From Bermanella sp034110565 (GTDB taxonomy: Bacteria > Pseudomonadota > Gammaproteobacteria > Pseudomonadales > Oceanobacteraceae), in contig JAWUYY010000035.1 in assembly GCA_034110565.1 (NCBI GenBank), positions 1 through 55,711 of the forward strand: DNA of 55,711 nucleotides, read 5' to 3'. Under the pieces are notes generated by a model that saw only the letters and a list, made by a program, of their open reading frames with translations, searched no databases and was not told the origin of the DNA. Within the stretch, counting starts at the first letter, position 1, and each line of letters starts with the position of its first letter. This document shows, in pieces, positions 7,845-17,760 of the stretch. Position numbers and translations under genes: made by a program.

Positions 7845-10800
7845 TCATTACCGACCTTTCCGTAAAGCGTCCCGTTCTCGCCTCGGTTATTAGTTTACTG
7901 ATTCTAGCTTTTGGCTTATTGGCCTTTGATAAACTACCCTTGCGCGAATACCCAGACATAGATGCACCTGTAGTTAGCATCAGCACCAACTACACCGGGG
8001 CCGCTGCGGCCATTGTGGAGCAACGTATTACTCAGGTCATCGAAGATCGCATATCCGGCATAGAGGGCATTAAAAATATTATTTCGTCCAGTAAAGATGG
8101 ACGCTCTGATATTTCCATTGAGTTTAATGTCAGCCGCGATATAGACGCCGCCGCTAATGATATCCGCGACCGTGTTTCCCGTGTACTCAATAACCTACCT
8201 GACGACGCCGATCCACCAGAGGTATCAAAAGCCGGGGCCGATGATGACACCATTATGTGGTTCAACTTGGCGAGCGACCGCATGGGCTTACTGGAACTGA
8301 CCGATTACGCGAACCGTTATTTAGTGGATCGTTTCAGCGTCATTGACGGAGTTGCCCGTGTGCGCGTGGGTGGCGGTTTAGACTATGCATTAAGAGTCTG
8401 GATAGACCGCAAAGCGTTAGCGGCCCGAAAACTGACCATTACAGACATTGAAGATGCCCTGCGCCGTGAAAACATTGAACTACCAGCGGGCAGCATTGAA
8501 TCCGACCAACGCCAATTTACCGTACGCTTAGAGCGCGCCTTTCCAACACCAGAACAAATTGGGCAAGTGGTGATTCGTGCCGACAGCGATTACAAAGTAC
8601 GCTTAAAAGATGTAGCTCGAGTAGAACTGGCCGCCGAAGAAAACCGCAAATCATTCCGCGGTAATGGCATCCCGATGGTGGGCGTCGGCATCACGAAACA
8701 AAGCACCGCCAATACTCTTGATGTAGCCCGCAAAGCGCGCGCCTTATTAGAAGACATCAACCCAGACTTACCTGCTGGCATGGAATTATTAGCCAGCTAT
8801 GACAGCTCCATATTCATAGAAAGGTCCATTAAAGAAGTTTATCAAACCCTCTTCATTGCCATGTCTTTGGTCATATTAGTTATTTATGTTTTCTTAGGTA
8901 ACGTGCGCGCCACGTTAATACCCGCGATCACCGTACCCGTTTCGCTTATGGGTACGTTTGTGATCTTGTACATGTTGGGTTTCACTATTAACTTACTCAC
9001 CCTGCTGGCTTTGATTCTTGCCATAGGCATGGTGGTGGATGACGCGATCGTCATGTTAGAGAATATTCATCGTCGCATAGACGAAGGGGAAACACCCTTA
9101 GTGGCCGCCTACCTAGGTGCTCGCCAAGTGTCGTTTGCCATATTGGCCACCACGGCCGTCTTAATTTCAGTGTTCTTGCCCATCGTCTTTTTAGAAGGGG
9201 ATCTAGGTAAACTCTTTACCGAGTTTGCGATTGCCATGTCCGCCGCCGTTGGCTTCTCATCACTTGTGGCATTATCTCTTTCACCCATGATGTGTTCTCG
9301 TTTATTGCACGCCAATGAAAAACCAAATGTACTGACACGTAAAACTAACCAGCTCTTGGATAAGCTACGCGACCAATACAAAGATTATTTAACCTACGCG
9401 TTAGATGCCCCAAAGCGCACACTGGTTTTATTAGGATTAGCATTATTAAGTTGTGCTTGGTTGTTCAATAACATTCCTACCGAGTTCACCCCCAAAGAAG
9501 ACCGTGGTGCCTTTTTTGTTTTGGTCTCAGCACCTGAAGGCTCAAGTTATGATTATTCAAGATCCTACATGGATGAAATCGAAACTCGCTTAATGCCATT
9601 AGTAGACGAAGGCATTATAAAACGTTTATTAGTACGCACACCTCGTGGCTTTGGTGATTCATCTGATTTTTCTGGCGGCTTTGTGGTGGTTTCACTTGCC
9701 GACTGGTCAGAGCGACCACCCGCCAATGAAGTCATAGGCATGGTGAATAAAAAATTAAGTGACCTAGCTGGGGTTCGCGCTTTTGCTGTTATGCGTCAAG
9801 CTTTAGGTCGCGGCTTAGGTAAGCCATTACAATTTGTTATTGGCGGCAGCAATTATGAACAACTGGCCCAATGGCGAGACATCATGTTAGACAAGGCCTC
9901 TGAAAATCCAAACTTATTAGGTCTTGATCACGATTACAAAGAAACCAAACCTCAGGTGTTAATTAACATTAACACTCAGCGCGCCGCCGACCTAGGCGTA
10001 AGTGCAGAAGAGATTGGCAACACCTTGGCAGCATTACAAGGCTCCCGTCGTGTGACGACTTTCTTAGATCGTGGTGAAGAATACGATGTCATATTAGAAG
10101 GTGAACGTAGCTTGCAAAATACACCACTGGATATGAAGAATATCTATGTGCGCAGCCGCACCAATGACACCTTAATTCCACTGGCGAACCTAGTGACCAT
10201 TTCTGAGCGTGCCGATGCTAATACGTTAAATCGATACAATCGTATTCGCGCCATCACCTTAGAAGCCAACCTGGCTGACGGTTATACATTAGGCCAAGCC
10301 TTAAATTATCTAGATGACCTGGCTAAAACCCACTTACCAGCAGAAGCCGTTATTAGCTATAAAGGCCAATCACAAGATCTGCAAACCAGTGGACAGTCTA
10401 TCTACTTTATCTTTGCCTTAGCATTAGTCGTGGTGTTCTTAGTACTGGCCGCTCAATTTGAAAGCTATATTCACCCATTAGTCATTATGCTGACAGTCCC
10501 GATGGCCATGATTGGGGCGCTGGCTGGTTTATATGTATTTGGGCAGTCACTGAATATTTATTCTCAGATTGGCTTAATCATGTTGGTAGGACTCACCGCC
10601 AAAAACGGCATTTTGATTGTGGAGTTTTGTAATCAATTACGTGATGAAGGTATTCCCTTCGAACAAGCCATTATTGATGCGGCCACCATACGCTTACGCC
10701 CTATTTTAATGACGGCTATCACGACCGCTTTCGGTGCTGTGCCTTTGATTTTATCATTTGGTGCAGGTGCTGAAACCCGCACCGTAATTGGTATTGTGGT

Positions 10801-10945
10801 ATTAAGCGGCATACTGGCATCAACTGTGTTCACCTTGGTGATTGTGCCTGTCATGTATAAATTATTGGCTCGCAACACTCAGTCTCCATTAGCAATGGAA
10901 GTCGAACTTAATCGCCAGCTCGATGCACAAAAGCAACAAGATTAA
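7841..10945 (+). CDS. RND multidrug efflux permease (HAE1 type)
   Basis: This 1034-residue inner-membrane proton-driven pump belongs to the hydrophobe/amphiphile (AcrB/MexB/AcrF-like) branch. The proton-relay pair lies in TM4 as 'GMVVDDAIVMLENI' (Asp about 400 and 401) and the partner Lys in TM10 as 'LTAKNGILIVEF' (Lys about 921). The protein shows the expected duplicated layout of 12 membrane helices with two large periplasmic loops. The typical start 'MIITDLSVKRPVLASVISLL' supports the chosen ATG, which overlaps the adaptor stop. Closest named relatives are pumps often annotated as acriflavin resistance or MexK/VexF-like. Real substrates cannot be deduced. Length is normal. Confidence 0.93.
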   Translation: MIITDLSVKRPVLASVISLLILAFGLLAFDKLPLREYPDIDAPVVSISTNYTGAAAAIVEQRITQVIEDRISGIEGIKNIISSSKDGRSDISIEFNVSRDIDAAANDIRDRVSRVLNNLPDDADPPEVSKAGADDDTIMWFNLASDRMGLLELTDYANRYLVDRFSVIDGVARVRVGGGLDYALRVWIDRKALAARKLTITDIEDALRRENIELPAGSIESDQRQFTVRLERAFPTPEQIGQVVIRADSDYKVRLKDVARVELAAEENRKSFRGNGIPMVGVGITKQSTANTLDVARKARALLEDINPDLPAGMELLASYDSSIFIERSIKEVYQTLFIAMSLVILVIYVFLGNVRATLIPAITVPVSLMGTFVILYMLGFTINLLTLLALILAIGMVVDDAIVMLENIHRRIDEGETPLVAAYLGARQVSFAILATTAVLISVFLPIVFLEGDLGKLFTEFAIAMSAAVGFSSLVALSLSPMMCSRLLHANEKPNVLTRKTNQLLDKLRDQYKDYLTYALDAPKRTLVLLGLALLSCAWLFNNIPTEFTPKEDRGAFFVLVSAPEGSSYDYSRSYMDEIETRLMPLVDEGIIKRLLVRTPRGFGDSSDFSGGFVVVSLADWSERPPANEVIGMVNKKLSDLAGVRAFAVMRQALGRGLGKPLQFVIGGSNYEQLAQWRDIMLDKASENPNLLGLDHDYKETKPQVLININTQRAADLGVSAEEIGNTLAALQGSRRVTTFLDRGEEYDVILEGERSLQNTPLDMKNIYVRSRTNDTLIPLANLVTISERADANTLNRYNRIRAITLEANLADGYTLGQALNYLDDLAKTHLPAEAVISYKGQSQDLQTSGQSIYFIFALALVVVFLVLAAQFESYIHPLVIMLTVPMAMIGALAGLYVFGQSLNIYSQIGLIMLVGLTAKNGILIVEFCNQLRDEGIPFEQAIIDAATIRLRPILMTAITTAFGAVPLILSFGAGAETRTVIGIVVLSGILASTVFTLVIVPVMYKLLARNTQSPLAMEVELNRQLDAQKQQD

Positions 10946-10963
10946 TAAACACTCATAACAGCA

Positions 10964-11001
10964 AGCCTACAAAACAGCTGAAATATATCAGCGAGTAGGC
11001 T
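10964..11001 (+). other. Nested inverted repeat after the RND pump
   Basis: An outer 7-base pair (10964-10970 with 10995-11001, AGCCTAC/GTAGGCT) encloses an inner GCTGA/TCAGC stem. There is no T-run after it, so a classical terminator is not shown; it could be an mRNA-stabilising hairpin or attenuate read-through into the metal-efflux genes. Confidence 0.45.
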
Positions 11002-11038
11002 AACATCATTTACTCAAACACAGTTTTACGTGGTCACT

Positions 11039-11395
11039 ATGTTTAAAAACAGTATCCAATGGCTCATGATTATATTGATTGCAACGCAATCGGTATGGTC
11101 TATGGCGGATACCCATAGTGCTCACCAGTCTGGCCTTGAGCATTTAAAGTTTGAGCATCAACATGATGATGCTCACCCGCAAGACGCCGACATTCAAAAA
11201 GACGTATCCACGGCAAATAAGCAAGCCAATTTTGATTGTCATCATTGCTGTCACTGCCACGGTGCGCACTCAAGTTTTATTACCTCGTTTTATTCTTCTG
11301 TTTCTTTGTTTGGGCAAAGTCCACAACATTCGTTTACTAATCCACTTGAACTCGCACAACAACCCAGCGCATTTTTCCGCCCTCCTAGAGCATAA
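11039..11395 (+). CDS. Small exported His/Cys-rich protein next to metal efflux genes
   Basis: The product (118 residues from ATG 11039; an in-frame GTG nine bases earlier is an alternative) has a signal peptide ('FKNSIQWLMIILIATQSVWSMA') followed by a histidine-rich stretch and a 'DCHHCCHCHGAH' cluster that looks able to bind soft or borderline metals. The C-terminal half has no recognised domain. Small proteins of this kind (cation-efflux leader/DUF2946-like proteins) often precede czc/cus-type operons. Here the CzcB- and CzcA-like genes follow in the same direction after 54 bases. A role in periplasmic metal buffering or sensing is inference. I do not recognise a gene name. Confidence 0.75.
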   Translation: MFKNSIQWLMIILIATQSVWSMADTHSAHQSGLEHLKFEHQHDDAHPQDADIQKDVSTANKQANFDCHHCCHCHGAHSSFITSFYSSVSLFGQSPQHSFTNPLELAQQPSAFFRPPRA

Positions 11396-11449
11396 TTCCT
11401 CCCTCATATTATTTATATTTTTTTAATATCGAATTCGGTAGGAAACACC

Positions 11450-12472
11450 ATGTTTGCGTTTTTACAATTAGATTTCGTAGTGCCAGTCTTACGACCAGCT
11501 CTATTAACTTTGGCTTTAAGCCTGCCCCCCACGAGCGTTTATGCCAGTGGAGATCATGACCATGATCACGAAACACAAACCAACGCCCATGAAGAAGAAC
11601 TTCATGAGCACGAATCAAAACAAGATGACGATGATGATGGTCACAAAGACCATCATGAAAATGACGAGCACGCACACATAGACAGTGTCAGCATAGATGC
11701 CACCACAGCAAAGCGCTCCAACATCATCACCGCACAAGCTCGTTCAGGCAGGATCGCTCAAACCCAACGTATATTTGGAAAGGTAGTGAATGATGCTAGC
11801 CAAATCAGTCATCTCGGTGCACGTTTTGATGGCACCATTATCAAGGTGAATGTCAGCATTGGTGATAAGGTTAAAAAAGGCACTGAGCTTGCGCTTATTG
11901 AATCAAACCAAAGTTTACACCCTTATATTGTCACGGCACCGTTCGATGGCATGATCATAGAGCGCCACGCCAACCCAGGTGAACTCACCCAAGACCAACC
12001 CTTGTTCAGCATATATGACGATAAAGTCTTGTGGGCTGAATTCAAAATCTTCCCTAACCAAATGCGCACCATCAAAGAGGGGCAAAATGTTCTGATTGAT
12101 AATGAGGTATTTAAGATTACGCACATTATTCCCAACACAAATAATGCGCCCTATGAACTGGCTCGCGTGCGTTTAGACAATCATGATCACGGGTGGCGGG
12201 CAGGAGTAACATTAAAGGGAAATGTAATTACGCAAACTAAAACCGTCAAAATCCGCATTCCTAATATCGCCCTACAGCAAGTAGAAGATAATACTGTTGT
12301 GTTCATTAAACACGGTGACACCTATGAAGCCTCTCCCGTAACATTAGGTTTAAAAGATAATGAATACAGCGAGGTGCTCAGCGGCTTAAATGAAAGTGAT
12401 GAATATGTCATTGAAAATAGTTACTTAATTAAAGCTGACCTTGAAAAAGCCGGCGCAGAGCACGTTCACTAG
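11450..12472 (+). CDS. Heavy-metal RND efflux adaptor (CzcB/CusB-like)
   Basis: The 340-residue protein is the periplasmic adaptor of the metal pump encoded next. After the signal peptide comes a stretch exceptionally rich in His, Asp and Glu (residues about 30-80), a likely metal-collecting arm, then adaptor domains: 'RIFGKVVNDASQISHLGARF', a biotinyl-lipoyl half ('IIKVNVSIGDKVKKGTELA'), 'YIVTAPFDGMIIERHANPGE' and a beta barrel. It lacks a long coiled-coil hairpin, as the two lipoyl halves are separated by only a short loop. It has a good ribosome site (TAGGA) and is followed after nine bases by the pump gene. The family carries Zn, Co, Cd, Ni, Cu or Ag; the paired pump points to divalent ions. 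Confidence 0.88.
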   Translation: MFAFLQLDFVVPVLRPALLTLALSLPPTSVYASGDHDHDHETQTNAHEEELHEHESKQDDDDDGHKDHHENDEHAHIDSVSIDATTAKRSNIITAQARSGRIAQTQRIFGKVVNDASQISHLGARFDGTIIKVNVSIGDKVKKGTELALIESNQSLHPYIVTAPFDGMIIERHANPGELTQDQPLFSIYDDKVLWAEFKIFPNQMRTIKEGQNVLIDNEVFKITHIIPNTNNAPYELARVRLDNHDHGWRAGVTLKGNVITQTKTVKIRIPNIALQQVEDNTVVFIKHGDTYEASPVTLGLKDNEYSEVLSGLNESDEYVIENSYLIKADLEKAGAEHVH

Positions 12473-12481
12473 GAGAGTCAC

Positions 12482-15400
12482 ATGATCGAATCGATTTTAC
12501 GTCTCGCCATAAAGCGACGTGTATTAATGATGATGTTGGCTGTACTCATTACGGTGACAGGACTTTATCATTATCAAAAGCTACCCATAGATGCCGTACC
12601 TGACATCACCAATGTGCAAGTTCAAATTAATACGCAGGCCGAAGGTTATTCACCATTAGAAGTTGAACAGCGAATTACGTTTAACGTCGAAACCGCCTTC
12701 GCAGGTTTACCTCAATTGGCTTATAGCCGCTCACTTTCGCGCTATGGTTTATCTCAAGTAACATTAGTGTTTGAAGAGGATACGGACATTTATTTTGCCC
12801 GTAACCTAATCGACCAAAGATTAAGTTCGGTGAATCAACAATTACCAAGCGGAATCGAAGCCACCATGGGACCAATCGCCACCGGCCTTGGTGAGATTTT
12901 CATGTACAGCATTAAAGCTGAACAAGGTGCGGTGCAAGAAAACGGCTTGCCTTATGACATTACTGCTCTGCGTGAAATACAAGACTGGATAATTAAACCA
13001 CAACTGGCTTTGGTAAAAGGCATTATTGAAGTCAATGCTATTGGTGGCTATGAAAAACAATATCATGTCACCCCTTGGCCAGAAAACATGCTCAGCTTAA
13101 ATGTAAGCATGGCAGACATTCATCATGCATTAATTAATAGCAATCAAAACCAAGGGGCTGGTTTTATTGAAACCAACGGCCAGCAACTACTAGTACGCAT
13201 CCCAGGCCAACTGAAAAACACCCAAGACATAGGCAATGTTATTGTCAAAACCTTTGATTCAAGCCCTGTGTTTATTCGAGATATAGCAGACATTGCCATT
13301 GGCAAAGAACTGCGCACCGGTGCGGCTACCCAGGACGGACAGGAAACCGTTATTGCAACCGCCATGATGCTCGCTGGTGAAAACTCCCGCGAAGTTGCTC
13401 TCAATGCCACTAAACGTTTACGCGAGATTCAGACCAGCTTACCCAAGGGCGTCACTTTAGATGTGGTTTACAACCGCACCACCCTCGTTGAAAAAGCTAT
13501 TAGCACTGTGCAGAAAAATTTAATCGAAGGAGCACTTTTGGTTATCGCTGTTTTGTTTTTATTATTAGGTAATATTCGCGCCGCTTTAATTACCGCTGCT
13601 GTTATTCCTCTTGCCATGCTTGGCACCATTACAGGTATGGTGCGCACAGGTGTGTCAGCTAACTTAATGAGCTTAGGTGCATTAGATTTTGGTTTGATTG
13701 TAGATGGCGCCGTCATCATTGTGGAGAACGCCACTCGCCGCTTAGCCCAAGCGCAACACGGCAACCAAGACTTAAGTAAATATGAGCGATTAAATATTGT
13801 ATTTGATGCCACCAATGAAGTGATTCGCCCCAGCTTATTTGGCGTGCTGATTATTACCTTGGTGTACATCCCTTTATTTTCATTAAGTGGTGTTGAAGGG
13901 AAGATGTTTCACCCTATGGCAGCCACGGTTGTGATGGCTCTGCTCACCGCTCTGCTGCTATCTCTCACTTTAGTGCCAGCCATGGTGGCCTTGTTTATGA
14001 CAGGCCCCATTGATGAAAAAGAAAGCCTAGTGATTGTTAAAAGCAAACAAGGCTATCAAAAATCGCTGCAATGGGCCCTCAACTTTCCACGTTCTATTAT
14101 TGGCGCGGCCAGCGCGCTGGTGCTCATATGTGTGTACCTTGCGACCACCCTAGGTTCGGAGTTCATTCCGCAATTAAAAGAAGGTGATATTGCCTTACAC
14201 GCCATGCGCACACCGGGCACTGGCATTGAACAAGCGGTTGCCATGCAAACCCTGCTTGAGAAAGAGATTCTAAGTATTGCTGAAGTGAAAACCGTATTCT
14301 CAAAAATTGGCACCGCCGAAGTAGCAACTGACCCAATGCCACCAAACGTAGCCGACACCTTCGTGATGTTGAAGCCACAAAGTGAATGGCCAAACTCTGA
14401 TCTCACACAAGATGAGATAAGCGAGAAAATTCAACAGACCATTGCCCACTTACCGGGAAATAATTATGAATTTACTCAACCTATTCAAATGCGCTTTAAC
14501 GAATTGATCTCAGGTGTGCGCTCTGACTTAGCCATTAAAATTTATGGCGATGACTTAGACATATTGCTACAACAAGCTCAAATAGTTTTAGCACAAATTC
14601 AAAACTTAGCTGGTGCCGCAGATGCGCGCATCGAACAAGTGACGGGGTTGCCCATGCTAAGCATTATTCCTGATAAATTAGCGCTTGCAGAATACGGGTT
14701 GAATCTATCGGATATTCAAACTGTATTAGCCACCGCTATTTCAGGAGCACAAGCCGGTTTAATTTTCGAAGGAGACAGGCGCTTTGACATTGTCATGCGT
14801 TTACCCGAAATATTACGTAATAACATAAACGAATTAAACGCCCTGCCCATTATTCTGGAAAATGGTGAATATGTCCCCCTTAATCAGGTAGCCAAAATTG
14901 AGCTTAGCCCTCAGCCCAATCAAATTAGCCGTGAACAAGGCAAGCGTCGCATTATTGTCAGCAGCAATATTCGCGGTGTGGATCTAGGGTCGTTTGTTCA
15001 AAACGCCAAGCAAATTATTTCACAAAATGTGAATATACCAGCGGGCTATTGGTTGGAATACGCAGGTACCTTTGAGCAATTACAATCAGCCAGTAAACGA
15101 CTCAGCATTGTGGTGCCTTTAACCTTGTTGTTAATTTTAGGCTTATTAGTCATGGCGTTTAACTCAATAAAAGATGCCCTGATTATTTTTAGTGCCATCC
15201 CCTTTGCGTTAACCGGCGGTATTCTCGCCCTTTGGCTAACAGGCATGGCGTTATCCATTTCAGCCGCGGTGGGTTTCATCGCATTAAGCGGCATTGCTGT
15301 CTTAAACGGTTTAGTCATGTTGTCATTTATCCGCCAGCGCTTTTTGGAATTTGGCAATTTGGCCAGTGCCATTATGGAAGGAGCTGTGATTCGTTTGCGT

Positions 15401-15601
15401 CCGGTACTGATGACAGCTTTGGTGGCAAGTCTAGGGTTTGTACCTATGGCATTAAACACAGGAACAGGCGCCGAAGTTCAGCGGCCATTGGCTACCGTGG
15501 TCATTGGCGGGATTATTTCATCTACATTACTAACATTATTTGTGCTGCCGATTTTGTACGCTTGGGTACACGGTAAAGCGGTGAGGAAAAACAAAAATTA
15601 A
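12482..15601 (+). CDS. czcA: Heavy-metal RND efflux pump, CzcA type
   Basis: This 1039-residue proton-driven pump is in the heavy-metal (HME) branch. TM4 reads 'DFGLIVDGAVIIVEN', placing Asp402, Asp408 and Glu415 at the same positions as the essential residues known for CzcA. This motif is typical of pumps for Zn/Co/Cd/Ni, unlike the Cu/Ag pump CusA. Twelve membrane helices and two periplasmic loops are present at normal length. A strong ribosome site (AGGAG) lies before the ATG. It forms an operon with the His-rich adaptor; no CzcC outer-membrane factor or metal-sensing two-component system follows, so the third component must be elsewhere. The exact ion is inferred only to the divalent class. 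Confidence 0.9.
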   Translation: MIESILRLAIKRRVLMMMLAVLITVTGLYHYQKLPIDAVPDITNVQVQINTQAEGYSPLEVEQRITFNVETAFAGLPQLAYSRSLSRYGLSQVTLVFEEDTDIYFARNLIDQRLSSVNQQLPSGIEATMGPIATGLGEIFMYSIKAEQGAVQENGLPYDITALREIQDWIIKPQLALVKGIIEVNAIGGYEKQYHVTPWPENMLSLNVSMADIHHALINSNQNQGAGFIETNGQQLLVRIPGQLKNTQDIGNVIVKTFDSSPVFIRDIADIAIGKELRTGAATQDGQETVIATAMMLAGENSREVALNATKRLREIQTSLPKGVTLDVVYNRTTLVEKAISTVQKNLIEGALLVIAVLFLLLGNIRAALITAAVIPLAMLGTITGMVRTGVSANLMSLGALDFGLIVDGAVIIVENATRRLAQAQHGNQDLSKYERLNIVFDATNEVIRPSLFGVLIITLVYIPLFSLSGVEGKMFHPMAATVVMALLTALLLSLTLVPAMVALFMTGPIDEKESLVIVKSKQGYQKSLQWALNFPRSIIGAASALVLICVYLATTLGSEFIPQLKEGDIALHAMRTPGTGIEQAVAMQTLLEKEILSIAEVKTVFSKIGTAEVATDPMPPNVADTFVMLKPQSEWPNSDLTQDEISEKIQQTIAHLPGNNYEFTQPIQMRFNELISGVRSDLAIKIYGDDLDILLQQAQIVLAQIQNLAGAADARIEQVTGLPMLSIIPDKLALAEYGLNLSDIQTVLATAISGAQAGLIFEGDRRFDIVMRLPEILRNNINELNALPIILENGEYVPLNQVAKIELSPQPNQISREQGKRRIIVSSNIRGVDLGSFVQNAKQIISQNVNIPAGYWLEYAGTFEQLQSASKRLSIVVPLTLLLILGLLVMAFNSIKDALIIFSAIPFALTGGILALWLTGMALSISAAVGFIALSGIAVLNGLVMLSFIRQRFLEFGNLASAIMEGAVIRLRPVLMTALVASLGFVPMALNTGTGAEVQRPLATVVIGGIISSTLLTLFVLPILYAWVHGKAVRKNKN

Positions 15602-15611
15602 TATTTAAAAT

Positions 15612-15653
15612 GGATGGGTTACTCTACTCGCAAAACTTGCAGCTAACCCATCC
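15612..15653. repeat. Inverted repeat downstream of czcA
   Basis: Ten-base perfect arms GGATGGGTTA (15612-15621) and TAACCCATCC (15644-15653) flank a 22-base loop, followed by TACGTTTACG. It could be a weak terminator or a degenerate REP-like element; there is no proper T-run. Confidence 0.5.
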
Positions 15654-15819
15654 TACGTTTACGTTGAATGTTTATCTTTAAGTTGGGCATTGCCCGATTC
15701 ACTCACCTGTATAATATGCTCACGCTTACGGATTTTTTTACCATTACTTGCAACTCTAAGAATAAAATCACATCAAATCGCGCTACACTTAAACCATTCC
15801 TGTGATTTAAGGCCATCCA

Positions 15820-17643
15820 ATGCTTATCAGTGCTCTCATCTATCTATTTGCGGCTGTGTTTTCTGTTCCTATTGCCAAGCGCCTAGGACTAGGCTCGGTA
15901 TTGGGTTACTTAATTGCAGGGGTATTGATTGGCCCGTTTGTATTTCATCTCGTGGGTGATCAAACCGAGGTTATGCACTTTGCCGAATTTGGAGTGGTGA
16001 TGATGCTCTTCTTAGTGGGCTTAGAATTGCGTCCTTCGCGCTTATGGCAGATGCGCCGCCCTATTTTGGGTCTTGGTGGTTTACAGGTAATTCTCACTGC
16101 CGCTATGATCAATGCCCTTGTGTTACTCGCCAGCGATTTTGTTTGGCAGGTGAGCTTGGCCATTGGCTTAACGCTGGCATTATCATCTACCGCTATTGTG
16201 CTGCAGTCACTGACTGAGCGCGGCTTATTAAAAACCCAAGCTGGGTCCAATAGCTTCTCTGTTTTACTGTTTCAAGATATTGCGGTGATCCCTATCTTAG
16301 CACTGCTGCCGTTATTAGCCGTAGGCGAGGTGGTCAATAACGCGGGTATTCAAGAAAGCTTAATTAGTCACTTACCCATTTGGCTGCAGATAGTCATAAC
16401 TTCAGGCACCATCTTGGCGATTATCTTAGGCGGCAAGTACTTGGCCGCCCCCTTCTTTCGCTTTATTGCCGAAGCTCGCATGCGTGAAGTATTCACTGCG
16501 TTCGCCCTTTTAATCGTGGTGGCCATTACAGTATTAATGCAAGCCATTGGGTTATCACCCGCACTGGGCTCATTTTTAGCGGGCGTGGTATTAGCCGATA
16601 ACGAATTCCGTCATGAGTTAGAAGTGGATATCGAGCCATTTAAAGGTCTATTGCTTGGCCTGTTCTTTATTACTGTCGGTGCCAGCATCGACTTTCAACT
16701 GTTATTTAATGAGCCCTTATTTATTGGGCTGTCAGTGGTAGCGCTCATATTAGTGAAGATCATCGTATTAGCCATCGTAGCGGCTATCTCTAGTATGGGT
16801 CGCTCCCAAGGTATGCTATTCACACTGGCATTGGCTCAAGGCGGTGAATTTGCATTTGTACTGGCCAGTAGTGCTCGCCAGTTCAACGTGTTTGATGATG
16901 CCCTAGTGAATATGCTTACGGTTGTGGTGGCCTTATCTATGTTAATTTCCCCCTTATTGTTAGTGGCTTATGAGGCTTATTTCTCCCGTAAAGGTCAGAA
17001 AGCAGCACCAGAAGATGATACTGAAATAAAAAGCGCTGAACATGTGATCTTGGCCGGCTATGGCCGTTTCGGCCAAGTAATTGGGCGCTTACTGACGGCC
17101 CAAGGTTATAACATTACCATTCTTGACCACAGCCCAGGGCAAGTGGATTTAGTCCGACGCTTTGGCACCAAGGTGTATTACGGTGACGCCTCCCGCCGAG
17201 AGCTACTAGAAGCAGCTGGGGCTAACGAAGCCAAGCTATTGGTGATAGCCGTGGATGAACCAGTGAAAACCATGGCGATTATTGCCACGGCCCAAAAGCA
17301 CTTCCCCCATTTAAAAATACTGGCTCGCGCCATCGACCGCAGCCATCTATACGCCATGATGCAAACTAAAATTGCTGGCATGCGCCGTGAAACCTTTGAC
17401 TCAGCCCTTCACCTTGGTGTGGATGCCATGCAGCTATTAGGCAAGACAAAACAACAAGCCTTGCGGGCCGGCAAGTTATTTGAAAAACACGATGAGGCCA
17501 ATATGGCGAAACTGGCTGAAATCTGGGGTGACGACAAACAATATGGTCTTGCCGTTCAAAAAGGCTTAAAAGACCTAGCCCAAGTATTGCAAAACGATGC
17601 AATAAACCTAGAGCCACCTAAAGAGAAAGAGAAATCCGAATAA
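15820..17643 (+). CDS. Kef-type monovalent cation:proton antiporter (CPA2) with TrkA-N domain
   Basis: The 607-residue protein has about twelve membrane helices of the Na/H exchanger superfamily (residues about 1-385) with the KefB/KefC signature 'HFAEFGVVMMLFLVGLELRP', followed by a Rossmann NAD-binding TrkA-N domain (about 400-520, 'HVILAGYGRFGQVIGRLL') and an acidic/lysine-rich tail. Such proteins release K+ in exchange for protons and protect the cell from electrophiles or help pH and osmotic balance. No KefF/KefG partner lies next to it. The start at 'MLISALIYLFAAVF' agrees with family members, with AAGG upstream. The general call is firm; KefB versus KefC is not decided. Confidence 0.88.
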   Translation: MLISALIYLFAAVFSVPIAKRLGLGSVLGYLIAGVLIGPFVFHLVGDQTEVMHFAEFGVVMMLFLVGLELRPSRLWQMRRPILGLGGLQVILTAAMINALVLLASDFVWQVSLAIGLTLALSSTAIVLQSLTERGLLKTQAGSNSFSVLLFQDIAVIPILALLPLLAVGEVVNNAGIQESLISHLPIWLQIVITSGTILAIILGGKYLAAPFFRFIAEARMREVFTAFALLIVVAITVLMQAIGLSPALGSFLAGVVLADNEFRHELEVDIEPFKGLLLGLFFITVGASIDFQLLFNEPLFIGLSVVALILVKIIVLAIVAAISSMGRSQGMLFTLALAQGGEFAFVLASSARQFNVFDDALVNMLTVVVALSMLISPLLLVAYEAYFSRKGQKAAPEDDTEIKSAEHVILAGYGRFGQVIGRLLTAQGYNITILDHSPGQVDLVRRFGTKVYYGDASRRELLEAAGANEAKLLVIAVDEPVKTMAIIATAQKHFPHLKILARAIDRSHLYAMMQTKIAGMRRETFDSALHLGVDAMQLLGKTKQQALRAGKLFEKHDEANMAKLAEIWGDDKQYGLAVQKGLKDLAQVLQNDAINLEPPKEKEKSE

Positions 17644-17760
17644 TCAGTTGGGTCGAACAAGTATTATTTATAAAAATCAATACCTACTAGACCCGATAGC
17701 CAACATCTCTTATCTACACCAGAATAGCTCTCACTACTTGAATGATAAAAAAGGTCGAGC

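Noticed and set aside
13468..13869. 133-codon open frame on the minus strand inside czcA
   Set aside because: It lies fully opposite a well-conserved pump region, with low-complexity composition and no recognisable domain; it is a shadow of the real gene.
15690..15959. 89-codon plus-strand frame overlapping the Kef antiporter start
   Set aside because: It overlaps the first membrane helices of the antiporter in another frame, is Cys/Arg-rich in a chance-like way, and has no ribosome site.
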